A DNA stretch of 64,000 nucleotides from the NCBI GenBank assembly GCA_963575745.1, contig CAUYUJ010002714.1, forward strand, positions 454,633 through 518,632, in the 5' to 3' direction. Position numbers and translations under genes: made by a program. The DNA comes from Prorocentrum cordatum. Lineage: Eukaryota > Sar > Dinophyceae > Prorocentrales > Prorocentraceae. Below the pieces are notes generated by a model that did no database searches, was not told where the DNA came from, and was given only the letters and a program-made list of their open reading frames with translations. This document shows positions 1-11,165 of this stretch, piece after piece (position 1 is the stretch's first letter; each line of letters begins with the position of its first letter).

Positions 1-225
1 TACTACGCTTACGACTTCTAGTATTATTACTACAACCACCACACTATTACTACTACTACTACTACTACTACCACTACTACCACTACCACTACCACTACCA
101 CTACTACCACCACGACTGCTACGACTACCACTTCGAGTACGACTACGACCAGTTTTTATTACTTCTAGTACGATTTCTACCCCTGCTATCACTACCACGA
201 CTACTACTACTACTACTACTACTAT

Positions 226-270
<45 letters not shown>

Positions 271-469
271 CACTACCACTTCTGCTACTACTACTTCTAG
301 TACTACGACGGCTACTGCTACTACTACTACTACTACTACTACGCCTACTTCTACTGTTGCCACCACAAGGACTCGAACTACGATTGCGACGGCGACTACG
401 ACTACTACTACAGCTTTTTCTACTCTTGTTATTTGTTGTGACCACCATTACTACTACTACTACTACTAG

Positions 470-508
<39 letters not shown>

Positions 509-841
509 CACTAGTACTACCACTACTACTACTACTACTACTGCTACTACTAATACTATCATTACTACTTCTACTACATCGACCACTATCACGACTTCTG
601 CTACTACTTCTACTACTAGTACTCATTCTACGGCTACGACTTCTATTATTACTACTACTTCTACTTATACTACATCTACTGCACCTGCGACTACGGCTAC
701 GACTACGGCTTCGACGGCGACCACGACTACTACTTCTATTACTTTTATTGCTACTACTACTACAAAAACTACTACTACTAATACCACGACAACCACTTAT
801 ACTTCCATTACGATTGCTACAACTATGACTGCTTCTGCTAA
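1..841. repeat. Imperfect TAC trinucleotide microsatellite
   Basis: About 840 bases of TAC/ACT triplets with scattered substitutions (TTC, GAC, CAC). Every frame is open for long stretches, giving poly-Thr, poly-Ser or poly-Val readings that are artefacts of the triplet period. There is no start context, codon bias or domain. It begins at the window edge, so its full length is unknown. Confidence 0.95.
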
Positions 842-1104
842 TGCTTCGAATTCATCTCGGCGCTCCCCAGTTCTTTTGTAACGCTCCGTGCTGTCGCGGA
901 AGGGAATGGGTTAGACTGGCGTGCCTTTGTGCTAAGATAGCGTTCCGTGCAGGTTGGGGGCGATACCCTGGGGTTGTCCTCCCCCTCGGACGGCTGATGC
1001 AAATCAAGTTCTCTTCGAGGATTGTAATAGGAATCGTATAGGGCAGGGGCGGGGAGGAGAAAGCGGAAATGATGAGGAAGGAGGGGCCGTGAAGAAACAC
1101 GAGA
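842..1104. other. Unique sequence, no gene seen
   Basis: No coding signal. A short piece near 1012-1040 (GAGGATTGTAATAGGAATCG) resembles one unit of the 210 bp satellite at 19740-21010, so this may be a stray or decayed unit of that family. Confidence 0.4.
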
Positions 1105-1160
1105 AGAGGAGGAGGAGGAGGAGGAGGATAAGGAGGAGGAAGAGGAGGAGGGTGGACAGA
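1105..1160. repeat. GGA microsatellite
   Basis: Purine-only GGA/AGG triplets on the + strand, one of about a dozen such tracts in the window. Confidence 0.9.
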
Positions 1161-1337
1161 GGACCCCATCGCGTGCGGACGAAGGGAGAGGTGTGAATTA
1201 CGATCGATGGGAGGAGAAGGAGGAGTACTTGCGTTCGGAGGGGAGGGGAATTCTTCTATCGCTCCGCTGACTCCGCCCCGCCGGATTTTGGATCTTCGAT
1301 CCTGTGTTCACTATAGTAAAAAGGGGGCTTCTTTTGA

Positions 1338-1510
1338 TTGCTGGATAGGGTTACCGCCACCCTTACTTCGTTTCCACCTTTTCGGGCCTCCTGGGAGGCC
1401 CTTGCGGCCACTGCTGGATTTGCCTCGAAATTGTAGTCGGAAGCCACCCCTGGAGATCCGGGGAGTAGCAGTATCAGTGTCTTCTGGTTTCTCCCACCTT
1501 CTCCATCGGG
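1338..1510 (+). mobile_element. Short dispersed element, family D, copy 1
   Basis: About 165 bp, matching 25905-26070 and 51455-51625 and, inverted, 28490-28680. Shared landmarks in order: a GGTACCCATACCGC-like left end (diverged here), a central GGGCCTCC...GGAGGCCC palindrome, CCACYGCTGGATTYGCYTCG, and a right end GCRGTATCGRTACC. The left and right ends are inverted relatives, so this is a non-coding MITE-like element. This copy is the most diverged. Confidence 0.65.
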
Positions 1511-1542
1511 GGAGGAACAACGACACAAGCATCTGCTTCCAC

Positions 1543-1575
1543 AGGTCCGCGCGGATATTTTGGATCGGCTCAGAT
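1543..1575. repeat. Solo terminus of fold-back family C
   Basis: Carries GGTCCGCGCGGATATTTTGG, the terminal motif of the fold-back elements at 29142, 56470 and 58380, without an inverted partner nearby. Confidence 0.5.
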
Positions 1576-2040
1576 GGGAGGTGCGGGAAAACATCGGCTC
1601 CCAATCGCCCATTGCTCGCCGATAGCTAGGGTCCTGAAGGCCCACCCCGCCCAGCACCGCGCGGTTTCGTTATCGAGGGCCCATCGCCGATCTATCGGTG
1701 ATGTATCCTCGATTCCAGGCCGATGCTTGCCCCCCTTTCATCCAGTCCCCCCCCCTAACGTTGCCCCTCAGCAGGCCATGCTCGTGGACTACGGCAGCCG
1801 CGACGTGCTGTTCACGGATACCGTTTCCGTGGTACGGTCTTGGGCTCCCAGACCCACCCCAGGCGTCGCGAGCAAGAAAATTACGGAAGGCATTTGGACA
1901 TTGGCTCGGCACTTGGGGGCCGACATGCTGTGCCTTCGAGTCTGTCAAAAAACGTCTGGCTGAGCAGCGGGCTCCAGAAGAAAGGGTCTAGAGGAGGGCC
2001 CTTACTGCGCCCTGGGGCCTGTGGAGCTCTGGCTGAAGAT
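1576..2040. other. Unique sequence, no gene seen
   Basis: Open frames up to 140 codons occur on both strands but none has a recognisable domain or consistent codon use. Confidence 0.4.
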
Positions 2041-2160
2041 GCAGGCCCGTTCGCCGGGAAGCCCGCTCGCCCAGAGGTCCCTCGCCCAGAAGCCCGCTCG
2101 CCCAGAAGCCCGCTCGCCCAGAAGCCCGCTCGCCCGGAAACCCGCTCGCTCAGGCGCTGG
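2041..2160. repeat. 16 bp minisatellite
   Basis: About seven units of AGAAGCCCGCTCGCCC with variants such as AGAGGTCCCTCGCCC. Confidence 0.85.
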
Positions 2161-2184
2161 GGCGCCAGGCAGGGGGGACGCAAG

Positions 2185-2265
2185 TGGTGAGAGGAGGAGG
2201 AGGAGGAGGAGGAGGAGGAGGACGAGGAGGAGGAGGAGGAGGAGGAGGAGGAGGAGGAGTATCGA
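2185..2265. repeat. GGA microsatellite
   Basis: Uninterrupted GGA triplets with one GAC change, purine-rich on the + strand. Confidence 0.95.
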
Positions 2266-2269
2266 AGCC

Positions 2270-2440
2270 GCATAGATGGGGTCGGAATAGATGGGGTCAG
2301 AGGATCGCGCCGCATCGCGGATGCATCGGCGATGCGGCTCGATGGGGAGCCCGATTTTCTCCACGCTGACATCGTCCATGCATCGCTGGCGTCGTTGGTG
2401 CGGCGCGATCCCTCGACCCCATCTACTCGGACGGCCTCTA
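2270..2440. mobile_element. Fold-back element, family K, copy 1
   Basis: Starts with AGATGGGGTC and GGATCGCGCCGCATCG, and ends with the inverted equivalents GCGGCGCGATCC and GACCCCATCT. A second copy is at 57455-57668. The interior holds CGATGCATCGGCGATG-type palindromes and no coding sequence. Most likely a MITE or fold-back transposon. Confidence 0.7.
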
Positions 2441-2449
2441 GAGTAGGAA

Positions 2450-2452
2450 GAG

Positions 2453-2493
<41 letters not shown>

Positions 2494-2575
2494 AGTGGGG
2501 GGGGGTGAGGTGGCGGGCGGCGGCGGTGGGCGCGTCGTGTGTTTGCGTGTGTGTGTGTGTGTGTGTGTGTTTGTT
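2450..2575. repeat. GGACGA and GT simple repeats
   Basis: A GGACGA hexamer run at 2450-2492 is followed by a GT run at 2543-2572. Confidence 0.9.
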
Positions 2576-2624
2576 TAGTAAACTTGTGTTTTGCATTGAC
2601 AAGTTAGAATGCAACTCCTAATGA

Positions 2625-2825
2625 AGCCGCTTTGGAGGCGCAGGCTGTGGAGTACGTCTGTGTGTGTGTTTGTTGGCGAAGGAGACTGAGGGGCAGGGGC
2701 AGTGTTGGAGACGGGTTCTGTGGAGTACTGGGGGGCGTGTTGGAGTCGGAGGCTGTGGAGTACTGGCTTTGTGTGGGAGACGGAAGCTGTGGAGCACTGG
2801 GCAGTAGGGTGTGGCAGTTCCCGGA
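2625..2825. repeat. 34 bp minisatellite, first block
   Basis: Degenerate units built on GGAGACGGAGGCTGTGGAGT, the same unit as the large block at 4040-5350. Confidence 0.85.
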
Positions 2826-2829
2826 CCCC

Positions 2830-3400
2830 CCGTGACCCCCCTTGTGTTTTTCGGTTCAAAGGAACGTGTCTTGTTTGGTTGTAGTGTTTTTGTGCTTGCC
2901 TTTTTGGGGGGAATTTGGTGTTGCTGTCTTGTTGCTCTGTACGGTGTGTAGTTGTTTGTTGTGTAATGCTGTTAGGTCGAGTGTCGTTTCTTGTTGTCGG
3001 CTGGTCTTGTGCGTGTGCGTGTGTGTTCAGCATGGTTTTCTGTGTGTTTGTGCCCTTCGGGGGTTGTTCAGTTGTTTTGGGATGCGTGTTTTGTTTGTGT
3101 GTGTGAGTGTGGTGTGCGTGTGTTGTCTCGTGTGCTTTTAGAGGGTTTCTCCGCCCCCTTTCCCTCAGGAGCCCCCCCCAAACAACTTGCTTCAGGTTTT
3201 TGCGGGTGTTTTGTTTCTGGGATGTTTCTAGGGTTCTTCCGGCCTCCCAGGGATACTCAAAAAGCGCTTCCTTTTGATGGAGTTGTTGCACGTCGGATCT
3301 TTTCCAGGGTCTCCTCCTCTGACCCACGCAGGACCCTCCCTCTCAAAAAACCTTTTGGATGTTTTGTTGATTGCTGTGCCTTGTTTTTTTTGATGTTGTG
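2830..3400. other. GT-rich stretch, no gene seen
   Basis: Strongly G+T-biased on the + strand (TGTGTG, TTTTGGGG runs). The Cys/Val-rich readings are compositional. No domain or splice pattern is recognisable. Confidence 0.5.
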
Positions 3401-3404
3401 GAGC

Positions 3405-3890
3405 ACCCGAGACTTCGCAGCTTCCTGGGTGACTGCGAACTGTGTAATTGTCACCACTTCCGTGGGCTCCTGGGAGGTCCAGCGGAGTCCGGGGCCACGC
3501 GCACCCAGACGAGCCTTTCGCAGCTCCCCGGGTGGCTGCGAGCCGCGCAATGGTAGCCACTGCCGTGGGCTCCCGAAAGGGCCAGGGGTGTCGGGGGCCA
3601 CGCGGTCCCATTTGGGATCTCGCTGCTCCCCGGGAGGCCGTGACCTGCGCAATTGTCAGCCATGCCGCGGGCTCCTGGGACGTCCAGCGGAGCCGGGAGC
3701 CACGCGCACACGTTCGCGACGTCGCTGATCCATGGGTGGCTGCGAGCCGCGCAATTGTCGCCACTGTCGTGGGCTCCTGGAGGTCCAGCGGAGTCGGGGG
3801 CCACGCGGATCCAGCCGACACCTCGCAGCTTCCTGTGAGGCTGCGAACTGCGCAATTGTCGCCACTTTCGTGGTCTCCTGGGAGGCACGG
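3405..3890. repeat. 102 bp minisatellite, five units
   Basis: The landmark GCAATTGTCGCCACT and its variants recur at about 3444, 3547, 3649, 3751 and 3852, a period of 101-103 bp. Each unit also carries GTGGGCTCCTGGGAGGTCCA and GGGGCCACGCGSACCCA. Because 102 is a multiple of three, long open frames arise on both strands. I treat these as artefacts, because no family is recognisable. Confidence 0.9.
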
Positions 3891-4039
3891 CGAGGATGAG
3901 GGCAGCCCTGACCGTGCATATCTGGCGATGTGTTCTTTTGTTGTATGGAGCGTTCATCCAGGTATACGCCTCGCGTGGAGAGGGGTTTGGGCACGTCTCG
4001 GGTACGTATTGTTTGCAATACAGCTCCTACGAGCACCGT

Positions 4040-5350
4040 CTTGGAGACGGATGCTGTGGATAATGCTTTTAATTCCTGAAGAAGCGGTCTTGGAAACAGA
4101 GGCTGTGGAGTACTCTGTGTGTGTGTGTTGGAGACGGAGGCTGCGTAGTACTTGGTGTTCTGTGTTGGAGACGGAGGCTGTGAAGTACCGCGTGTTGTTT
4201 TGGAGACGGAGGCTGTGGAGCATTGGGTGTGGTGTTGGCAAGGCGGGAAGAGCGGGCGGTGCGGCGGATTGGGCGGCTGGCAGCGGGCGGTCTCGTTTTT
4301 CGTTCTTTGGAGACGGAGGATCTGGAGCAGTGGTGTGTGCGTCGGCGACGGAGGATGTGAAGCGCTGGGTGTGTTGGAGACGGAGGTCGTGAAGTATATG
4401 GGTGTGTCTTGTAGACGAGGGTTGTGGACTTTTGGCGTGCTGTGTTGGGTAAGGAGGCTGTGGATTTGTGTGGTGCTGGGAAAGCGGGCTTGGCTGGCGG
4501 CGGGCGGCTGCGACGGCAGGCGGCGGGCGGGCTCGGGCTGTTTCCACACAGTTCCTGAAGAAGTCGTGTCGCAGACTGAGGCTGTGGAGTACTTTGGTGT
4601 GTGTGTGTGTGTCGGACACGCAGGCTGTGGGGTAACTGGGTGTTGTGTTGGAGGCGGGGGCTGCAGAGAACGGGGGTGCGTGGTGGAGACGGAGGCTGTG
4701 GAGTACTGGGCGTTGTGTTGGAGACGGAGGCTGTTGGAGTGCTGTGTGTGTGTGTGTGTGTGTCGGGGACGTATGCTTTGGAGTACTGGGTGTTTTGCCA
4801 GCGACTGGGGCTCTGAAGTACGGGGTGTGGTGTTTGAGCGGGCGGGGCGGGCGGGGCAGGTGGTGGCGGGCGGCGGGCGGCGGGCGGCGGGCGTGCACGG
4901 GTCTTCAACAAGTTGATGGAGGCGCCGCCTTGGGGACGGAGGCTGTGGAGTGCTGGGGAATGTGCTGGAGATGGAGGCTGTGGAGTACCGCCTGTTGTTA
5001 GACGGAGGCTGTGGAGTACCGGGTGTGGCGTTGGGGACAAAGGTTGTGGAGCATTGTGTGCGGCGTTGGAGAGGTGGGCGGGGCGGGCGGGTCGGGCGGC
5101 AGGGGTCGGCGGCGGCCCAGTCGGGCGGGTTTGGTTTTTTTATGCAAGTCGTTTGGGAACCGTCTTGCAGATGGGGGGCTGTGGTGGAGTGTTGGGGTGT
5201 AGATAGTCTGTGTAGTAGTGGGGCGCGTGTCGGCGATAACGGCTGTGTACAATTCCGAAGGAAATCGTCGCGGAGACGTAGGCTATACATAGAGAGAGAG
5301 AGAGAGAGTTGATGTGTTTGTTTGCGTGTGTCGGAGACGGAAGTCGTGGG
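4040..5350. repeat. 34 bp minisatellite, main block
   Basis: About 1.3 kb of degenerate units (GGAGACGGAGGCTGTGGAGT followed by ACTGGGTGTTGTGT) interrupted by GGCGGGC-rich stretches near 4250, 4500, 4850 and 5080. The minus strand stays open for 603 codons (3656-5467) with a Ser/Pro/Thr-rich periodic reading. This follows from the repeat and is not evidence of a protein. Confidence 0.9.
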
Positions 5351-5384
5351 TGTTGTGTCGGCGGGGAAGTCGCAGACACGAGGG

Positions 5385-5665
5385 ATGAGGGAGGGCGGGA
5401 GGAGCAGAATGATGAAGAGGATGAGGAGGAGGAGGCGGGGGATGATGAGGAGGAGGAGGGACAGCATAAGACATGATGTAGATTAGCTGGGAGGGAGACC
5501 AGCAGCAGGAAGTAAAGAGAAGAAGCGTTTCTGCCGAAACAGGCTTCTGCCGCAGTGGGCGTCTGCCCGCAGCTCTGGAGCGGGCTTCTGCCGGAGCGGT
5601 CTCTGCAGTTGCAATCTTTCCAGAGCGGGCTTCTGCCGGAGCGGTCTTCTTTCTGGCTGAGAAGC
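5385..5665. repeat. GGA-like tract and CTTCTGCCGGAGCGG repeat
   Basis: Purine-rich GATGAGGAGG at 5390-5470, then four units around GCGGGCTTCTGCCGGAGCGG at 5520-5655, some in inverted order, so the segment could fold on itself. Confidence 0.75.
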
Positions 5666-5669
5666 TGGC

Positions 5670-5880
5670 CCCATGAGATGGGCCCAGACCCGCAGGGGTC
5701 CATGTTGTCTGGACTGGCGTCGACCTGGGAGGGCGGCACCGCCACCACCAGCGGGCCACCTCCAGCGATGAGGTCCGCGACGTCCTCCAGAGCCAGAGAT
5801 AGTGGAGGTGTCTCGAGTGGGGCGCCGCACGAAAGGAGGGGTGCACCACCAGGTGGGCCCTTCCTGGCGCCTCGCGATGG
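5670..5880. other. Unique sequence, no gene seen
   Basis: GC-rich; no domain or exon-like segment found. Confidence 0.4.
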
Positions 5881-6150
5881 AGGAGGATGAGGAGGAGGAG
5901 GAGGAGGAGGAGGAGGAGGAGGAGGAGGAAGAGGAATAGGAGGGGGGGAGGGAGGAGGGAGGAGGAGGAGAGGAGGAGGAGGATCAGTGGAGGAGGAGGA
6001 GGAGGAGGAGGAGGAGGAGGAGGAGCAGGAGGAGGATCAGGGGGAGGAGGAGGAGGAGGAGGAGGAGGAGGAGGAGGAGGAGGAGGAGGAGGAGGAGGAA
6101 CAGGAGGAGGACGAGGAGGAGGAGGAGGAGGAGGACGGGGAGGAGGAGGT
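5881..6150. repeat. GGA microsatellite, 270 bp
   Basis: GGA triplets with a few GAT, CAG and GAA interruptions, purine-only on + for almost the whole length. Poly-Glu, poly-Gly or poly-Pro readings are artefacts. Confidence 0.97.
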
Positions 6151-6154
6151 GCTG

Positions 6155-6520
6155 GTGTGGATTCTCCTTGCTGCTGCGGGAGGGGGGTGGGTTGAGCCAC
6201 GACGTCAGCCGCGCACAGCTGGCTTCGGCCCCGCCGCTGGGCAGCTGCCTCCCTCTCGCTCCCGGCCTTCCCCGAGGATACCGAAGAAACTCTCAGAAGG
6301 CATGAGGGCTGCCGAGAGGTTCCGCCGCCTTTCTGAGACGGCCTTCTCATTCTCACTTCCTCCCCTCGCTCCCTGCCAGCTAACCCCTCTTTTCTGTCGT
6401 TTCTGGCCTCTCTTCTCACCCCCCCCGATCTTCGGAGGGCGTGAGCCGTGCACCCGCACCGATCCTGGCCAGGCCGATCCTCAGCCTGGGACTGGTACAA
6501 CGGCTCTCCTCAGCCACGCT
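6155..6520. other. GC-rich sequence with a repeat end
   Basis: No gene seen. 6440-6500 (GCACCCGCACCGATCCTGGC) resembles one arm of the fold-back element at 11166-11308. Confidence 0.45.
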
Positions 6521-6523
6521 CAG

Positions 6524-6672
6524 AGGGGGGGGGGTGAGGGGGGAGGGCTTCTTAGAAGCACCCTCGCTTCCGAGAAGGCGCGGGCCTTATCTGTAGATGT
6601 GAGGCCCGCGCCTTCTGAGAAGCAGGGGTGCCTCTAAGAAGCCCTTTGCCCTCACCCCACCCCCTTGTGCGC
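6524..6672. mobile_element. Fold-back element, family B, copy 1
   Basis: A long near-perfect hairpin. The left arm has GGGCTTCTTAGAAGCACCC and GAGAAGGCGCGGGCC; the right arm has their inverted equivalents GGCCCGCGCCTTCTGAGAAG and CTCTAAGAAGCCC. The loop is TTATCTGTAGATGTG. Other copies: 26088-26235, 44668-44768 and 50955-51092. It is non-coding. The best-preserved hairpin of its family. Confidence 0.85.
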
Positions 6673-6679
6673 ACCGCCC

Positions 6680-7660
6680 ATCCCCCGGGCTAGGCAGGGA
6701 GGGGATGTGCATGCCGGTCTTGGGCCCAGGGTGGGCCTGGCCCAGCTCGACGAGGCCCCGCGCGGCCGGCGGCTCCCAAGGTCTGGCCTGCTGAGGGGGG
6801 CCGGGGTGTCGAAGGAGGCGGGCTACGAGTGCGTCATCATGCAGGCCTGTCGCTGCCTCTCCCTCGCTCCCCCGCTCGCCTTCCCTCTCCCATGTCCTCT
6901 TCCCCTCACCCCCCTTCCCTTGCCTCCCTTCCTTCCCCTCCCTTCCTCCGCTCTTCTCCACCCCCCTCCCCCATGCGAGGAAGGGAGGGAGCGGCGGGGA
7001 AGCGTGGAGGGAACTGGCGGGGGACGCGATAGGGCGGTTCTCGTCCTCCGCTCGTCTCCTCGGCATCCTGCGCTATCCCCCGTCCCCTCCCCCCAAGGCC
7101 ATCGCCAGCTCGAGGGAATTTCGGGCGCACGTACCAGCGTAACGGCTTAACCTCCCGCCGGCAAGGCCTCACACGTGCCAGACCTCTCGCGCGCCCCGTC
7201 AAGTCACGGTGCGCGGCAGGAGGGCAAACTGTGACAGCGCACCAGAGCCCGCCTGGCACAGGAGAGCCAGAGCGGACCGCAGGAAGTCCTGAGCCTTGCT
7301 GCAAGTTGTCGCCGCCACAGAGCTCCCTGCAGTCCACCAGTGCCAGTGCCACGTCGTGGAGCCAGCGAGGATTGTGTGACAGAAGCAGGCTGCCATCTAG
7401 ACCCCGCAGCAAAGGTCGATAATGACAACGCAGACAGCATGCCCAAAACAAATGCTGGTGACAATGTCCAGCATGCAACCAGGTCAACAAATGGGAAGCC
7501 ACAGCGTGTCCCTGTGCCACCCGACCTCCCATGAATGTCAGAAGCAGTTCGGATGTCAGAAGCAGTGACAAGCAGAGGGTCCCACCATGGCAGCAACAAA
7601 ATAGTAAGGGCACAGGCTGGCCAATTGGTGACGAGGACGACGAGATCATGTTTATCTCGC
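6680..7660. other. Pyrimidine-rich, then unassigned sequence
   Basis: 6840-7100 is C/T-rich on +. 7100-7660 is mixed sequence that could be the 5' end of the LINE that follows, but no motif proves it. Open frames of up to 303 codons on the minus strand have no recognisable family. Confidence 0.4.
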
Positions 7661-7673
7661 CCTGCGCTCCCGA

Positions 7674-8030
7674 ATGAGCGTCGCACGTCGCAGGTGGCAG
7701 GACCCGCCAGATGACCCGCAGGAGCTCGGTGACTTCCGGAAGGCATTGGAAGCGATGCTTGAGGGCTTCGAACGCCAAATCCACTGCTCGCAGGGAATCA
7801 AGTTGGACAGCCGTCAAATCGAAGAGTTGCGGTATGAGTACAGCGTGGTTTTGTATCAGCTCATGTTATTGAGGACGGCCTCGGCTCGCACAGCCAAGGA
7901 GCTCAGCTCGTCAGCCGTGCAAGGCAGCGTCTTGCCGAATTGCAGAACTAGCAAAACGAAACAGAGCAGTAATTCTTTACGCTTCGCGTATCCCCACCAG
8001 CCCGTCCAGAAACGACGGCCAGGCGAGTAG
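7674..8030 (+). pseudogene. LINE ORF1 remnant, part 1
   Basis: A 118-codon open segment with a helical, Leu/Glu-rich stretch (QELGDFRKALEAMLEGFERQ, later IEELRYEYSVVLYQLMLLRT), as expected of the coiled-coil part of LINE ORF1 proteins, which bind the element RNA. It ends where TCTTGG-rich repeat sequence begins. The assignment depends on its position upstream of the RT. Confidence 0.4.
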
Positions 8031-8039
8031 AGGGTCGTC

Positions 8040-8200
8040 CTGAGGGGCTTTTCGGCGTCTTGGGTGCCTCGGGGGGGCCTCTCTGGGCCGTTTGGGATCC
8101 TCTTGGGGGCCTCCTGGGGGCCTCTTGGGGCCATCTTGGGGCCATCTTGGGGCCTCTTGGTGCCTCCTGGGCGCTTCTTGGGGCCATCTTGGAGGAAATC
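8040..8200. repeat. Degenerate TCTTGGGGCC tract
   Basis: Repeated TCTTGGGGCCATCTTGGGGC-type units, related to the larger tracts at 15600, 45360, 46500-49500, 50000 and 53150. It lies inside the LINE and looks like an insertion or local expansion. Confidence 0.8.
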
Positions 8201-8204
8201 GATC

Positions 8205-8385
8205 ACAGAAGAGGGGAGCTTGAATTAGCGCTGCCCCCTCAGAAGGCCACACTGGGGCCAAAACCTTAGTAAAATCAATGATTTTGGCTTCAAAGAAGAG
8301 GGGAACTTTAATTAGCGCTGCCCCCGCAGAAGGCCAACATGGGGCCAAAACCTTAGTAAAATCAATGATTTTCGCATCAAAGAAG
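8205..8385. repeat. 88 bp tandem duplication
   Basis: Two units carrying TTAATTAGCGCTGCCCCC, GGGGCCAAAACCTTAG and TAAAATCAATGATTTT. The AATCAATGATTTT core resembles the core of the 1150 bp tandem unit (near 46730), so the two families may be related. Confidence 0.8.
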
Positions 8386-8437
8386 AGGCGAGCACTTTTC
8401 TCCCCCCCCCCCGTCGGGGCCACGATCCTCGTGAGGG

Positions 8438-9006
8438 GTGTCGAATTTTAGCCCTCCCAGGAGTAGAAAAAGACCCCTCCAACGACCCGCGAAAGGACCT
8501 CTCCAGGCCCAGGGGGAGGGGGGAGGGGGAGGGGTAAACCCGTCCCCGAACGGGAAGAAGGGGGTTGAGAACAGAGCGGGCCCCCTAAACCACTCACGCC
8601 CAAAGGGCTGGTGGGATTACCTCGAGACTGTCCGCAGCCAGGTGTGTATCTTACATGAGGAGCTCGCACATGTGGAAGCCTTGCTGCTGCACTTCTTGGA
8701 TCCAGAAGAGACGGAGAAAGAGGACCGCAAACAAAAAAAACTGACAAGCGCACCCAGTGCACGCATGGACGGCATCCCAAAACCTCGGACTACATGGGCG
8801 AGGACGGGGGTAGGAGATGATGAGTCTGACGATGACGCGTCACTCGCAGCAGATCGTGATTTCAGGCCGCAGAGGGCCTGGCCCGCGGCGCGCGGCAAGC
8901 CCGAGAGCAACGCCAACGCGGCGGAGCCAGAGCCCAAGCAGCTAGCCCAAACACCGCCTGGAGCTACGCCGATGACACCAGCGGGCTCAGCGGGCGCGGG
9001 AACATA
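8438..9006 (+). pseudogene. LINE ORF1 remnant, part 2
   Basis: A 189-codon open segment. The middle is helical and Leu/Glu-rich (YLETVRSQVCILHEELAHVE, then ALLLHFLDPEETEKEDR); the end is an Ala/Pro/Gln-rich linker. It is followed in another frame at 9023-9217 by QEQFGEVNQARQEDNKLVAA. The pattern suits LINE ORF1, but no defining zinc knuckle is visible. Confidence 0.4.
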
Positions 9007-9220
9007 ACTCACTGCGCCAGGATTGCCCGCGCCTGCGCAGCACGCGCAGTCCCAGCATCTCTCGCATATCCTGGGCTTCAAGACCACCGCTGCTGACGTT
9101 CAGGAGCAGTTTGGGGAAGTGAATCAGGCCCGACAGGAGGACAATAAACTTGTTGCAGCAGCAGCTCCGCGAGATCAACCAGAGGCCCGACAAGCCGCCG
9201 CCATCGCCGTCGGAGGTTAG

Positions 9221-11160
9221 ATCAGCAGGTCTTCATCGCATGGGGGGCGGCCGTTGCTCGGGGGGCGGCAGTAGTGCCCCGGCCGGCGCGCTCGGCCCCG
9301 CCGGGGCGCCAGGCGGGACAGGCGCCGCGCAAGGAGACCAGGGCCAGCGCGCGCAATGAAGTAGCATCGCAGCACGAGCGACCACATGAAGAAGCAGTCA
9401 ATCTTGTGGCAAGTGACACGGGCGAAGGAGACTTTCATGAAGTTGCGAAATTTCCAGCCAGCCCAGTGACTGCATCAGCAGCGTCGGCGGCGTCAACGGC
9501 TACATCGCCATCTGAGGCCCCTCTGTTTTTTCGCTGTGCCCCCGATCAGACAGCGCCGACGCGACCCCGCCCCAACAGGATGGGTCACATAATTTGCCCG
9601 CGTCGCCTCAGGTCCATGTTCCTCCTGCCCCCTTCAATTATTTCTGCTTCTTCCGACTCCAGCGAACCCCGCGGGGGGGCGACAGATGCGCGAAAATTGG
9701 ATGCGTGAACGTGCCAGTCACGCTGACCAGCCACAAGGAGAGAGACACCGATTGGGCCCCCCGGAGGCATCAATCCCTCGCTTCTGCCGGGGCTTGAACC
9801 CATTCAGGAGCTCATGGGACTTGCTTCGTGAGCCCCCTACTGGCGCCCCCCCCGTCGTTCAGGCGCTGCCGGGATTTATTCCTTATGTCTCGGAGGCCTC
9901 TCGCGGCTGCCTCCATCTTTCACGGGCTCCACAGCTGGGAGGTGCAAGACAAGCATCGAGGCGAGATCTGCTTACCAGCGTGGGCGTTTTGCCAACGAGC
10001 TATTTCAGCTGTGGGCGCTTCTCTGCTCGGACGCATGGCTGGGCCTCCTGAGGGGTGGAAATCCAGCGAACCCCATGCCCCTCTCAGAGCGGAGCTGGAG
10101 GTGGACTTCTGGGCCGCAGCTAGGATCTTGCAGATGCTACGCTTGCCCGCTTGCCCCATCTGCTTTTTCCGTTGGCAGGGTGGGCGCGTTTCGTACCCGC
10201 CTATGGGGCATGTTCATGGGGCTGTACGCTCGGCAAAACTTCTTCTGGACAGCCGCGCGCCGTGCGTGCGAGCGCTCGCGCGCGTAATGCGGCGCATCAA
10301 CGCGCGCGCGGTCGCGTTGCGCACCCCTGGAACGAGTGCGTGGGCAACCCCGCGCGACTGCGCGCCACGAGAGCACTGTCGTTTTCTTTCCAGCCAGTCT
10401 GGGGGGCGTTCCCCCGACGCAAATCGGCGCGCGGGGGGCCCGGCGCAAGCCCCCCAACAGATCCTCCCGGGGACCGCGCAGGTGCGTCAACCGAGCGCTC
10501 GGGCTGCTGAGGACTGGGCGGCTATCGCCGACGCTCTCACCATGGGCCCCGAGGCATGCCCGGGGGGCGCCAGGGCGACCCGACGGGCTGGCCTCGATAT
10601 CACGGGGCGTATGGCGCGCTTCTTGGGGCAATCGCCGCCAGGCCTACATGCCGACGGGCGCGGCGGAAACGCGCTTGCCCCCCAAAAAACAACAAGGGCC
10701 ACGCGCGTGGGGGCTGCTGCGTGCTACGCGTCTCGGCGTGCCATCAGGAGGGGGAGCTAGCTCTCTGCGCGCCGGCGCGGCAGTGGAATGCGCCCGGGGC
10801 CGCCGCGTCACCGCTTCGCAATGTTAGGTTGCGCGTGCCGCCGCGCGCATCGTTTTAGGCGCCGCCTGCGGCGCTGCTCTCGGCCCCGCGCGCGCGCGGC
10901 GCGCGCGCCGCATTCTGGGGGACCGCGCCAAAGATCCGACAATTGCAGCAAGACCTTGCCATCTTGCGCATGCATCAGAGAGGGGTGGGGCAGCGTATCT
11001 CATCGCCGTGATGGATGCGAGCGCCGCGCTTCGCATCGTGGTTGACGGCGCTGCAGGGGGGATTCGCGATGAGACGGAGAATCTGCCAGGTGAATGCTTC
11101 GGGCAGAATTTGCAGTATGCGCAGCAGTGGGGCCCCCTTCCATCTTCTGCGATTCGGGCG
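9221..11160 (+). pseudogene. Unresolved LINE interior (expected endonuclease N-terminal part)
   Basis: By position between ORF1 and the endonuclease end this should hold the N-terminal endonuclease, but I could not find its Asn/Glu catalytic motifs in any frame. Large alternating GC runs (GCGCGCGC) near 10250-10310 and 10850-10920. It may be too decayed to read, or replaced. Confidence 0.3.
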
Positions 11161-11165
11161 AAGAG

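Noticed and set aside
3656-5467. 603-codon minus-strand open frame rich in Ser, Pro and Thr
   Set aside because: It spans two unrelated minisatellites and follows their period; there is no domain and no third-position bias.
5881-6150. Collagen-like, glycine-rich or poly-Glu proteins encoded by GGA tracts
   Set aside because: All readings come from uninterrupted triplets without flanking coding sequence.
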